From NCBI GenBank assembly GCA_034401135.1, contig JAWZSP010000002.1, positions 5,146,001-5,210,000 on the forward strand: a stretch of DNA of 64,000 nucleotides. Direction: 5' to 3'. Under the pieces are notes generated by a model. The model did no database searches. It was not told where the DNA came from and saw nothing but the letters and a program-made list of their open reading frames with translations. Of this stretch, positions 11,931-22,463 are shown piece after piece. This DNA comes from Volutella citrinella. Its lineage: Eukaryota > Ascomycota > Sordariomycetes > Hypocreales > Nectriaceae. The first letter of the stretch is position 1; each line of letters starts with the position of its first letter. Position numbers and translations under genes: made by a program.

Positions 11931-13122
11931 ATGTCGAAAATCCCACCGGTCATTTCCATCCCTCAAGGAGAAGCACTACAAGCAGTCAGGCTCATAAACC
12001 CCGTCAATTTTGGGCCTGCGGTCATCAAACGATTCATGGAACCTCCCATCCCGGGTCTTGAGACGTTCCGATCGAGCCCTTCCCTCTCTTTTCTCCTCGA
12101 ACATCACTCAGGAAGAAAGCTGGTCTTTGATCTTGGCATCCGCAAAGACTACGAGAACTACTCTCCCACAATCGCCAAGTACATTCCTACGACCAATTAC
12201 GAGATTGAGGTGGCGGGAAACGTGGCAGACATACTGCAAGACAATGGCGTGTGTCTCGGAGATATTGAAGCCGTAATCTGGAGGTAAGCATGGAAATCAT
12301 GATGCTTAAGACCAAGATCCATTTTGCTCATCCCATCCAGCCATTGGCATTGGGATCACATCGGTGACCCCTCAACATTTCCAGTCACTACAGACTTGGT
12401 AGTCGGACCTGGTTTCAAGAAGGCGATGCTTCCGGGTGCTCCCTCAAACCCGGAGTCACCCATCCTGGAAAGCGACTACGAGTAGCTGCTACCCTCGACT
12501 CATAGATGCCGAAAAGACATTAACACTCACCAGGGGCCGAAAACTTCGCGAGATTACCTTTGATCATGATTCACTGAGAATCGGCCAGTTTCCCGCCTGT
12601 GACTACTTCGGCGATGGCTCCTTTTACCTTCTCGATAGCCCTGGGCATGCTGTCGGACATCTTTGCGGCCTTGCCAGAACAACAGACAATCCGCCCACGT
12701 TTGTGCTCTTGGGCGGCGACATTTGCCACTACGCGGGAATTTTCAGACCATCCAGCTATCTCCCTGTCCCTGATCGCATCACCCCTCATCCATGTCATGC
12801 AACCGAGGATACTGTCTTGTGCCCCGGAGAGGCTTTTGACAGGCTGCAAAAGTCACGCGGAAGAGCATCGACCGATAGCCTGTTCGACTTGACGTTTGGC
12901 CTAGATATTGAAGTTGCAAGGAGGACGACTGGCCAGTTGCAGGAGCTTGACTGCGATCAAGACATCTTTGTCATCATAGCTCATGACTCGACCATCAGGG
13001 ATGGGGTACCCCATTTTCCGAGAAGTCTGAACGACTGGAAGGCAAGGGGCTTGGGGAAGGGTCTGAAGTGGACATTCTTACGTGATCTTGAGAATTATTG
13101 GAGATCGGAAGGACTTTACTAG
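11931..13122 (+). CDS. Metallo-beta-lactamase-fold hydrolase (lactonase-like), 360 aa
   Basis: Three exons: 11931-12283, 12341-12481, 12534-13122. The dinuclear-zinc signature H-x-H-x-D-H is HWHWDH at residues 119-124, created exactly across the first splice junction. Further ligand candidates are His in DSPGHAVGH, Asp in [10 protein letters not shown] and His in VIIAHDST. This layout is shared with N-acyl-homoserine lactonases and related lactonases. The second intron removes an in-frame TAG at 12481. In a BVMO cluster a lactonase would open the lactone product; this is inference, as MBL-fold enzymes are functionally diverse. Cytosolic, no signal peptide. Confidence 0.87.
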
Positions 13123-13564
13123 TTATGCTTGACATTGACTACATTATCCAACCTCTAAACATTATCCTTGCAGAATTAACTTTGACTCATGCCCTAGCCT
13201 CGCCCTCCCCCAAACGCGCGTCAGCTAGCTCATCTGCCAAGACCAAAAGCAGCTAACCGAGCCGACCTGAGGTCGCCTGACGAGAGCCGTTCGGACTTTA
13301 GGCGGGGTTTGGATACTCGGCAATGAGACGGTTATCCTCTTTTAGGATAAGCGAATGCGGAGACGTAGCCTAATCTTGAGGACAAGGTTACCCGGGAGCA
13401 TCGGCAGGTAGAGCTGGATAATTAACGAGCCTTTGAGTCGATCTTGATGCTTCAATGAAACAGCACTTTGCCATCAAGTCCAACTCAACAGTGGGCAGTC
13501 TTCTCTACCTTTCAGTTCTCACACCCACGCCTTTTCAAGGTTTCACAACTAAATCAACCTCACG
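13123..13564. promoter_or_regulatory. Promoter region of second BVMO
   Basis: 442 bp without a gene. It contains the interrupted palindrome CGACCT-G-AGGTCG at 13263-13275 about 290 bp before the ATG, and a GCGGGG box near 13311. Confidence 0.4.
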
Positions 13565-15329
13565 ATGCCTTCAGCGTTGAGTATCAATGGAGAAGCATCC
13601 GCATTCAATGACTCTAGTCTCGACTATGATGTCCTCATCGTCGGCGCTGGACTCAGCGGCATCTTGAGCCTATACCGCATGCGTGAACTTGGCTTGAGAG
13701 CACGGGTGCTTGAGGCTGGCCCAGCTGAAGGTGGTACCTGGTTCTGGTAAGGATAGCGACAGGCCTAGGTGTACCGGAGCAGCTGCTTACACTGACACAG
13801 GAATCGATATCCCGGGGCTCGGTTTGACTCGGAAAGCTACTCGTACATCTTTTCCTTCTCGCAGGAGGTTCTTGATGAGTGGAACTGGACAGAGCATTTT
13901 GCCCCTCAGCCGGAAACTCTCCGTTACATCCAGTTCCTCACCAACAAGTTTGACCTGAAGCACGACATGCAATTCGACACGCAGATCAAGTCAGCCCACT
14001 TCCAGGAAGAGAGCTCCTCGTGGCTGTTGGAAGACGAAGAGGGCAACTCTTACACCAGTCGCTATCTCATCACAGCCATGGGCATCTTGAACAAGCCGAC
14101 GCTTCCCAACATTCCAGGCGTCCAGAACTTCAAGGGAGAGTCCTGGCATACAGCGCGATGGCCCGACGATGCCTCCAGCCTCCAAGGAAAGCGGGTCGGC
14201 ATCATTGGCACTGGCGCAACTGCCATCCAAACCATTCAGGCCATCTCAGACAAGGTCGGGCATCTCACCGTCTTCCAGAGGACACCAAACTGGACAGTAC
14301 CTCTTCGGAATTCTAAGATCAGCCTCGAGGAGATGGAGGAGATCCGCAAGAGCTACCCTGAGATATTCCGCAAATGTCTCGAGTCATATTCATGCTTCAT
14401 CCACGTGAGCGACACCAGAAGCGTCTTCTCAATGACAGAGGAGGAGCGGCAAGCACACTGGGAGAAACTGTACTCTCTTCCAGGGTTCGCCAAGGTTCTA
14501 AGCATCTCCTCTGACGTCGCCACGGACCGCAAAGCAAATGAGCTATACAGCAAGTTCCACGCCGACAAGATTCGAGCTCGGGTCAATGATCCAGAGGTAG
14601 CAGACAAGCTAATTCCAAAAAATCATGGGTTTGGAACCAGGAGAGTGCCTCTGGAGAGCGGCTACTTTGAGGTTTACAACCAACCCAACGTCAAGCTGGT
14701 TGACATAAGGGAGAACCCCATCTCTCAGATCACTGAAACGGGTGTTGAAACTGGCGAATCGACTCACGAGTTGGATATCCTCATCTATGCCACCGGCTTC
14801 GACGCCGTCACTGGGTCTTTCAACGCTGTGGACTTTGAAGGCCGGAACGGGACCAAGCTCAAGGATGTCTGGAGCAACGGTATCAGGACCTTCCTGGGCC
14901 TTACCGTCCAAGATTTCCCCAACATGTTCATGATAATGGGGCCTCACCAAATGTTTGGCAACATTCCACGGTACGCTCACCTTCCAACACTTTTCTAACT
15001 ATCAACTGTGACCAACTGACTCTTAAAGCTCGATCGAGTACGCCGTGGACTGGGTAGCCGAGTTTATGCGACACGCCCGAGACACCAACATCACCTACGT
15101 GGAAGCCACAGAGAAAGGTATGGACGAGTGGACGGAGCATGTCCATGACTGTGGCAAGGGACTGCTGGCAAACGAGGTCGATTCGTGGATGACTGGGGTG
15201 AATAAGAACCTTGCCCACAAGCAGAAGAGATCGATGACGAGATACAATGGACCAGCGCCTGGGTACCGCAAGAGGTGTGATGAAGTCAAGGCGAGGGGGT
15301 ATTCAGACTTTTTGATAAGGCACCAGTAG
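13565..15329 (+). CDS. Baeyer-Villiger monooxygenase (cyclohexanone monooxygenase type), 550 aa
   Basis: Three exons: 13565-13746, 13801-14970, 15029-15329. FAD-binding GAGLSG is at residues 27-32, the fingerprint F-x-G-x3-H-x3-W-P (FKGESWHTARWP) at 171-182, and the second Rossmann motif GTGATA at 197-202. The segment GGTWFWNRYPG, restored across intron 1, is typical of cyclohexanone/phenylacetone monooxygenase-type BVMOs. The length (550 aa) fits bacterial type I BVMOs better than the 608-aa BVMO upstream, so the two are different subfamilies rather than a recent duplication. It converts ketones to esters or lactones with NADPH and O2. Downstream and convergent lies an alpha/beta-hydrolase able to cleave such products. 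Confidence 0.94.
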
Positions 15330-15404
15330 GGTAGAAATATATTGAATTGCGGATAAGCTCGAGATTTAGGTCATTTCCTGGCAAGATGGGATAAAATCCG
15401 TACA

Positions 15405-16513
15405 TCAACTTTGGGTCCTGACCTTCCAAGACGGATCAGGCTTTGACAACGCCCAACGAATTCCTTCCTCCATAACCTTGTCCCATCTTTCAGACTCGGT
15501 CAACTGCTCACCGAATCGACGAAAGCCGTGAGGTAGCCCCTTGAAGACGTGGACATTTGTGGAGACTCTGTCCCAAGCGACAGTTAGCAAATGGTTGAAC
15601 CCTTGAACAAGATAGCTCACCCTGCCTCGGCAAGTTTCTTCCCATACAATAGTCCCTCGTCTCGTAGCGGATCAAGGCCTGCTATGCCCAAGACTGTCGG
15701 TGGCAACCCTCCCACCTGCTGGTTCGAAGCATTTCCAGGATTTAGTCGAAGATCTTGGGGGTTTGGTTTTGTGATCTTGAGCAGCTCCGTGAAGAACTTG
15801 GCTGTCTTGACAGCAAGAATTGGCGCATGTTCATTCTCCCGATACGATGAGACCGAGGGATCTCTCAACTGCTCGAGCTGTGACTCATAGCAGTCCATAT
15901 GGACAAGACATGGGATCATTAGAACTTGGCCAGCGAGTTTGGGCCTCAACAGATTATTGGGTGAAAGGTTTTGCGCAAGGGTTAACGCTGCCGCAAGCTG
16001 AGCCCCAGCCGAGATGCCACCAACTACAACCTGGCAGCTATCTCCGACGAGCTCATCAATATGGTTGTGCACCCAATGAAAGGCATCTTCAGCATCGTCC
16101 CAAGCCATTGGATAGGTGGCCTCAGGCGTGTGGCGGTAGTTGACGTTGATGACGATTACCATGGCACCGCTGGCGATGCGAGTACAGATGGCATCTTCTG
16201 AAGACAGTGATCCAAACAGATATCCACCGCCATGCAAATGGATGTAGATGGGAAGACGCGCGACGTGGTCTGTTGACGTTGGTCTGTAGCCTCGAGCTTC
16301 AACCGTAGCGCCATCTCGTGTGCTAATGCGGTAGTCCTTGATGTGAACAAGGTGTGACAATGACTCCATGGCTTTTGCTGAGATTTCTTCTCGTCCTTTG
16401 TTAACCACCCTCTTCCGCTCCGCGAGGCTTCCGAAGGTGGGAGGGGGTGGAAGAGTTGCTTCTACCGCCAACCATTCGGGAGACTTGCCGCCGTACTCTG
16501 AAAAGTCACACAT
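15405..16513 (-). CDS. Alpha/beta-hydrolase fold-3 esterase/lipase (HSL family), 351 aa
   Basis: Two exons on the minus strand, 16513-15621 and 15567-15405, with a 53-nt intron. The oxyanion-hole motif HGGGY is at residues 94-98, the nucleophile elbow GISAG at 166-170 (Ser168), the acid in GLDPLRDEG and the catalytic His in GLPHGF, brought into frame by splicing. This is the hormone-sensitive-lipase-like family, which hydrolyses short esters and lactones. No signal peptide, so intracellular. Placed next to a BVMO and divergent from an SDR, it parallels the caprolactone hydrolase of bacterial cyclohexanol operons. Role inferred from context. Confidence 0.9.
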
Positions 16514-16833
16514 TGTTGAAGCATCAACTTGAGAATACAGTTGGGCTTTCGAGGAACATGGCCAGTCAACAAGGCCAACCCTAAACTCCGCAACCTACCC
16601 TAGGAGATGTGACAGGGGTCGGTCATTGCTACTGAACTGCCTCGGCTCATCTACTTACCCCGCAGGCACATCCGATCGCCACGTCGGTATACTTGATTAG
16701 GTTAACCAGAAGGCCACCATCATTGGGCGAACTAACGTTAACAATCACGGTTTTGCTGCTCATCTAAGTGTAGTTATGGTATCGCGTCAAAAAGCTACTC
16801 AGTTTATTGGTTCAGGTAACAAACCTCCCAACA
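16514..16833. promoter_or_regulatory. Divergent promoter region hydrolase / SDR
   Basis: A 320-bp divergent gap with triplets such as CCGATCG near 16673 and TCGG near 16685. No operator can be fixed by eye. Confidence 0.4.
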
Positions 16834-17733
16834 ATGCCGCCTGATATCCCTACAGAACCGCCATCGCGATCTTTGGCTGGAAAAGTCGCCATAGTTACAG
16901 GTGCTGGCTGCTTCGGAGATGGAATTGGTAACGGCCGAGCAATCTCAATCATGCTGGCTGACGAGGGATGCAATGTGGTATGTCTGGACATGAGCCTTGA
17001 ATGGGCATCAAAAACGGCCGAGATGGCTATATTTGGGCGCAAAGGACTCTCGGCCGTCCCGGTACAAGGAGACGTCACCAACTCTAGCGACTGTGAGAAA
17101 GCTGTCTCTCTGGCCTTGAACACGTTTGGCCGTCTGGATATTCTCGTCAACAATGTCGGGATAGCGGGTGCTCGAGGAACAGCAACCGAAGTCGATATGG
17201 ACGATTGGTCGGCAGGTCTGAACGTCAACGTGTCGAGCATGGTGTTGATGGCCAAGCATGCAATCCCGGCAATGATGGAGAACAAGGGCGAGGCCAAGGG
17301 TGCCATCATCAACATGGGCAGCGTGGCTGGGCTCAAGGGTGGGACACCACACCTGTTGTATCCCACCGCCAAAGGCGCCGTCGTCAACATGACCAGGGCA
17401 ATGGCAGCTCACCACGCCAAAGACGGCATCCGAGTAAATTGCGTTTGTCCTGGGGTAAGTGGCATGCAATATTTGGCGAGCTCTGCTGACTGCGTCCAGA
17501 TGCTGTACACGCCAATGATGTACGCCAAGGGCATGTCCGAGGAGGCTAGGGAAGCCAGGAAAGCCCGGAGCTTACTAGGTACTGAGGGAACAGGATGGGA
17601 TGCTGCCTGTGCCGTTGTTTTCCTCGCGAGTAACCACGCCAGGTGGATCACAGGAGCGATATTGCCGGTGGATGCTGGAGCTACCGCTGCAGTTGGGATA
17701 GGCATGCCGGCAAGCGCCAGTGTCAACGGATGA
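16834..17733 (+). CDS. Short-chain dehydrogenase/reductase, 284 aa
   Basis: Two exons, 16834-17454 and 17500-17733. The intron is 45 nt, in phase 0 and free of stops, so it could be mistaken for coding sequence; removal joins CVCPG to MLYTPM, the normal SDR pattern. The glycine loop TGAGCFGDGIGNG starts near residue 22, NNVG replaces NNAG, and the catalytic residues are GSVAG (Ser) and YPTAK (Tyr-x3-Lys). Classical SDR of the 3-oxoacyl-reductase / cyclohexanol-dehydrogenase type. The family interconverts secondary alcohols and ketones. It is the second SDR of the BVMO cluster and is divergent from the esterase. Confidence 0.9.
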   Translation: MPPDIPTEPPSRSLAGKVAIVTGAGCFGDGIGNGRAISIMLADEGCNVVCLDMSLEWASKTAEMAIFGRKGLSAVPVQGDVTNSSDCEKAVSLALNTFGRLDILVNNVGIAGARGTATEVDMDDWSAGLNVNVSSMVLMAKHAIPAMMENKGEAKGAIINMGSVAGLKGGTPHLLYPTAKGAVVNMTRAMAAHHAKDGIRVNCVCPGVSGMQYLASSADCVQMLYTPMMYAKGMSEEAREARKARSLLGTEGTGWDAACAVVFLASNHARWITGAILPVDAGATAAVGIGMPASASVNG

Positions 17734-17890
17734 TTCTTGAGTAATGCTAAACATGAATCTTTAATGGGAAGGACATTTTTTTGTGTATTGAAAGTTGTGT
17801 ATTGAGCTACTCATGCTATACTGCTCTGATTCCCTTGGTCGGCCCTTATTGAGCCGAACCAAATGAGTCATGAAGCTCTTTTAACAGTAG

Positions 17891-19205
17891 CTATTCATGG
17901 GTCAATGCTACACGCGCTCGCACTTCACCCCTTACAAGAGATTCGAGGACTTGAGGAAACTCAGCCAGTTTCGACGTTTCGACTTGGGGTGTGATAGACC
18001 CATCAGCAATCAACTGCAAGACCTCTTCAAGATCCCTCACCTGTCCTCCGTAAGAGAATATGTAGGACAACCTCTTCCTTGTGCCAATCTTCATGTGAAT
18101 CGTGTTCTCTGTGTCGAGACTGCCAATGCATATGAGCTTCCCGCCCCGTCGAACTAATACATGCCCTCAAGTCAGTTCAGAAATCTTGCTTCAACATGTT
18201 TCGTGCTGTTTCTTACCGATGTGTTGAGCATCTTCAAAAGTTTGATGAGTGCCAACAAAATCCAGCACCGTATCAACTTTTCCATCAAGTTTAGCTTCGG
18301 TGACGAACTCTTGTGGTGATGCTCCTATCGGGACAATGTCACAAGGCGGTATCCCGAGTTTCTGGGCCTCGTCCAGACGCTCCTGTCTGATATCCGACAC
18401 AATGATCCTGGGTCCTATATGCAGGAGGATTTGCAAGGCATTGAAACCTAACCCGCCAAGGCCAAAGAGGAAAACCGTCTCATGGGCTTTGACCTCTGCC
18501 CTTCTCCTTATGGCGTGGTATGCGGTGTTGACAGCGTCCGTAGCAACCGCCGCTTGCGCTGACGTGACGCCTGGCAGAGCATGGGTTAGCACAGCTCAAT
18601 TTGTTGCATTTCCTGGCCAATTCTTGACGTGACACACCTGAGGGTACCTTGACTACGCCTCGAATATCAACTGCGGCGTACGGTGCATAGAATCCATCCT
18701 GTCCTATCCCGGAGTGATGGCCCTTCTCGCATAGCTGGCTCAAGTCACGGGAGCATTCAGGGCAATCTTGGCATCCGCAGCCAGGCACAGCGTGAAGAGC
18801 AACAATATCTCCCTACATGAAAGTCAGCCTGCTCTTATGGGCCCTGCTCTTGTGGAAGCCCAGATGGAGATAGCTTTACCACTTGGAACTTGTCCTGATG
18901 CACGTCTGAGCCAAGCTGAACAATCTGCCCACACCCTTCATGGCCCTGATATTTCGTGATTAGTCAAAGGCCGGATGAATTGGTGTTTTCTTCTCAAGTT
19001 TCTCACCAAAGTGTATTTCTCTTCAAACCAAGATGCCTGTTTGTCGATGGTAAGTAATGAATGGTCGCTTCTGCATACTGTGGCCCAGTCAGAGCTTAGC
19101 ATCTTGTGTCTGGTGTCTCGTCTTACCTCCAGATGCTAACATCTTGCAGAGAACACCCGTAGGTGAGACTTTAGGCACGGGAACCTCTTCAAAGACCTCA
19201 TTCAT
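17891..19205 (-). CDS. Zinc-dependent alcohol dehydrogenase (MDR family), 335 aa
   Basis: Six exons on the minus strand: 19205-19127, 19077-19007, 18945-18880, 18812-18638, 18570-18217, 18153-17891. Catalytic zinc ligands are Cys28 (VCRSDHS) and His in GHEGCG. The structural zinc lobe has four Cys in GCGCQDCPECSRDLSQLC. The nucleotide fold has FGLGGLGF. Medium-chain ADHs oxidise primary alcohols to aldehydes with NAD(P)+. The start at 19205 gives a short N-terminus; an extra upstream exon cannot be excluded. In the cluster it could oxidise the hydroxyacid released by the esterase/lactonase. Confidence 0.88.
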
Positions 19206-19666
19206 TGTCAGCATATGACTTTGTCACTGATCTTGGGCCGGTTCGTACTGGTGTACTGCTTCCTCTATGCTTCCTCCACGCAAACATGGTTGAAGGCAAC
19301 TGTGTAGTGGTCATGGCTTGCTGCATATGTTACCTATCACTGTTCAACAGGCTATCACTTGAGGACTGGTTTGACTTCCTCTCCCTACAGTGTATGACTC
19401 AGATATTAACCCATCCAGGAGGTGAGCTCTCGGGCGCTTATTTCCGGGATGCCGGCGGGGTTGCTCTCAACCGGCTTCATGCTCGGCTATCCCCAACCGT
19501 CCTAGCGCGTCCATCTTCATCTGACTAGCGGCGGCAAGACTCATGACGCTTTATCAAGTATGATTTCTCATGGCCATATTTTTTGCTTCGTTGGTATTCA
19601 CCCTACCTGTGTCAAGCCCTCCCAGTCCCCTTCAAGACGACCTAAGCCAGCGCCCTTGTCAACACC
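19206..19666. promoter_or_regulatory. Divergent promoter region ADH / acyl-CoA ligase
   Basis: A 461-bp divergent gap with no supported gene; a long plus-strand frame here starts without ATG and has no coding character. Confidence 0.45.
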
Positions 19667-21691
19667 ATGGTGTTCTATCCTCCTAGCTGGGTCCCAGAAC
19701 TCCCGCTTGGTCAGTGCCCCAAGGTCAATCTGTGACATGACGTTTCTGCTGACGCACTTCTAGCGCCTCCGGATTCGATTCCCATCGTAGAGTTCATGAG
19801 CAACGAAGCATATGGCCGCCGTCCACTTTCTGAGAGCAGGCACCCTTTCACCTGTGGTATCACTGGTCGCACATACTCGGCCACTGAACTGTTTCAACGT
19901 TCCGAGTATGTGGCTAGGTCGCTAGCTAAGAGACTTGGCTGGGAAGTGAATCAAGGCACGGCTTGGGATAAGGTGCTGGCCATCTTCTCACTCAATACGG
20001 TACGTGACAAGATGATAACTTGATAGGAGGAGCTCACTGCTGACTCACTAAGGTCGATTTCGTAACCGCGATATATGGCGTTCATAGGTTATCTGGAATT
20101 GTTACTCCAGTCAACGCTGCAAGCTCAGCTGCTGAATTGGCACATCAGTTGAAATCATCAGGGGCCAGGGCTCTGGTCACTTGCGCCCCTTTGGCAGAGA
20201 CTGCTTTCACGGCTGCCCGGAGTGCATGCATACCCGATGAGAACATCTTCTTGTTCGACATTCCAGGCATGGAAGCACATTCGCAACTGACTCACAGGAC
20301 GATTGAGAGCCTCGTCAAGCAAGGTTCTAACCTTCCCGAACTTGATCCTCTCAGATGGGTCCCAGGACAAGGAGCTCGGCAGCCCGCCTTTCTTTGTTAT
20401 TCGAGTGGAACTTCGGGCCTACCAGTAAGTGCTTTGCTTCATCATGGAGAAGCCACGGCTCACGGTACGGGCAGAAAGCGGTCATGATCTCCCACGCCAA
20501 CGTCATTGCAAACGTGTTGCAACATGTCACCTACGACTCAGTTGGTCGAGCCAGGAAAGGTGTCGAAACGCAAGCAGTATCAGGCTTTCTGCCCTTTAGC
20601 CATATTTACGGTTTAGTGATTGCATGTCATACTAGTACTTGGAGGGGCGATCAGGTCATCGTTCTCCCCAAGTTTGAGCTAGAGACTTTTCTCGAATCAG
20701 TTCAACGATTCAAGATTCGTCAGCTTCTACTGGTCAGTTACGGCTCCTTCAAGTCATCCAGCCTGCTAATAAGTCAGGTCCCGCCTATCATCATCAGGAT
20801 GCTGCAGTTGAAGGATATTTGCGCAAAGTACGACTTGAGCAGCGTCAAGTTTCTTTACAGCGGAGCAGCACCTTTAGCTGAAGAAACTATGCAAGAGCTG
20901 AAGAGCATCTATCCTGGATGGACAGTTGGCCAAGCATATGGTCAGTATGATGATGACATCTCGTTAAAGGTTACTGACTTGAGGACTCAAGGCATGACGG
21001 AAACAGCAACGGTTGTTTCATCGCCGAGTGAGCACGATATCTTTATGAAGGCATCTGGGTCCTTACTTCCAGGAACCAAGGCCAAAATCTTAGACACGGC
21101 TGGCAACGAGATCACTAGCTATGATTGCTCAGGAGAGCTTCTAGTCCAGGCGCCTTCTGTTGTGTTGGGCTATCTTAACAACGAGAAAGCAACAGCTGAG
21201 ACGTTTGTTTTTGATACTGATGGTCGTTGGATACGGACAGGAGATGAGGCTCTCTTTACTTTAGCCCCGTCTGGTAACGAGCAACTCGTCATCGTCGATC
21301 GAATCAAGGAGCTCATCAAAGTCAAGGTCAGCCATATCAGCATATCTTTGCAATACATACTAACAAGCTACAGGGTCATCAAGTTGCCCCTGCGGAGCTC
21401 GAAGCGCACATCCTCTCGCATCCTGCTGTCTCAGACTGCGCAGTGATACAAGTACCCGATGGGCGCTCTGGAGAAGTGCCCAAGGCTTTTGTAGTGCGAA
21501 GCCCTGTTGCGGAGGAAATTGTTCAAGAGGAGCTTGCGCAGGATATTAGCAACTATGTGGCGGCTCATAAAGCCCCGTATAAACAACTGAAAGGTGGTGT
21601 TGAGTTTCTAGACTCTATTCCAAAGAGTCCAAGCGGAAAGATTCTCAGACGGCTCTTGAGAGATAGGGAGAAACGCCGAAGCAAGATATAG
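19667..21691 (+). CDS. Acyl-CoA synthetase / 4-coumarate-CoA ligase-like (AMP-binding), 574 aa
   Basis: Seven exons: 19667-19709, 19764-19999, 20053-20424, 20475-20732, 20778-20940, 20992-21326, 21374-21691. The start (CACCATGG context) lies in a 43-nt first exon. The AMP-binding P-loop SSGTSGLPK is assembled across intron 3, AYGMTET across intron 5, and the hinge/C-domain GHQVAPAELE follows intron 6. The Lys of SPSGKILRR near the end is the adenylation lysine. Introns 4 (45 nt) and 5 (51 nt) are stopless multiples of three. The enzyme activates a carboxylic acid to acyl-CoA via acyl-AMP. The C-terminus SKI resembles a peroxisomal PTS1 signal. In the cluster it could pass the acid product to beta-oxidation. 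Confidence 0.92.
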
Positions 21692-22092
21692 CGAAGGACT
21701 TTCATCTGCCTCATTGGAGCCTGGAAGGTAGGTGACGGAGCACGGCTTGACAGGATGCAATAATCCGGTAGTGGAAACTACCGTATTACCTATGAAAAAT
21801 GTTAGTTAAGCTATTAATAATTGGCGGTCCGAGCTTATAATGAGAACATGGTCATCTCCGTCACCCCGAAAGACGACCCGGACGGGGACGGGTAGGCTTA
21901 GCTTGTTTAGCAGATAAAAAGAAGGGTTCGAGAATTTTGTGCACCTACTTTGGATTGTATCATTCCACGAGTCTTCGATCTCTGGCATTGACTGCCCTCT
22001 GGAGATGGATTTCTGGGAGAAGCCGTTTTGGGATGTTTGCCAAAAGTGGTGAACCGCTTCAAAAGCAAGGGGGTGGGAACAAGCGTCGTCGG
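21692..22092. other. Intergenic stretch, 0.4 kb
   Basis: No gene is seen. It separates the metabolic cluster from the decayed SDR that follows. Confidence 0.55.
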
Positions 22093-22463
22093 TCAGCTAA
22101 CAGCTACCTCCATCCAGCATGATGCCATGATGCCTGCGTTGTTCAAGAGTACATCGAGGCGAGATGATGATTCGAGAAATCGAGATGCAGCGCGCTGAAT
22201 TGACCTCAGAGAGCCAAGATCTAGCTCCAAGATACTGATGCGGACGCTCGGAACGGACTTCACGATCTCATCAACCGTATGCGCTGCGCTTTGGCAACAT
22301 TGCGCGCGGCCAGCCAGAGGTGGCCAGGATCATGCTTTGCGAGCTCCAAAACCGACTGCTTGCCGAGGCCTGCGGTACCGCCTGTGATTAGAATCACTCT
22401 GTTGGTAAGCGGTGGAATATCTCCCACGGGGGTGAATGAGATTGGCGCTGAGCAAGTTGTCAT
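22093..22463 (-). pseudogene. SDR pseudogene (frameshifted and truncated)
   Basis: From an ATG at 22463 (minus) the frame encodes the N-terminal Rossmann half of an SDR (ITGGTAGLGK, then LWLAAR). After about 60 residues, near 22277-22290, the homologous reading (VDEIVKS..., then RLDVLLNNAGIMA) continues one frame away, so at least one 1-nt indel has occurred. The homology then stops just after NNAGIMA; the catalytic Tyr-Lys region and C-terminus are missing. It resembles the decayed SDR at 37010-37652 more than the intact one at 23404. A TGCGGCCGCA palindrome lies 224 bp upstream. Probably non-functional. Confidence 0.7.

Noticed and set aside
19205..19528. Plus-strand frame of 107 codons upstream of the ligase
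   Set aside because: Starts with TTG, lies in the divergent promoter, and no splice joins it to the ligase frame.
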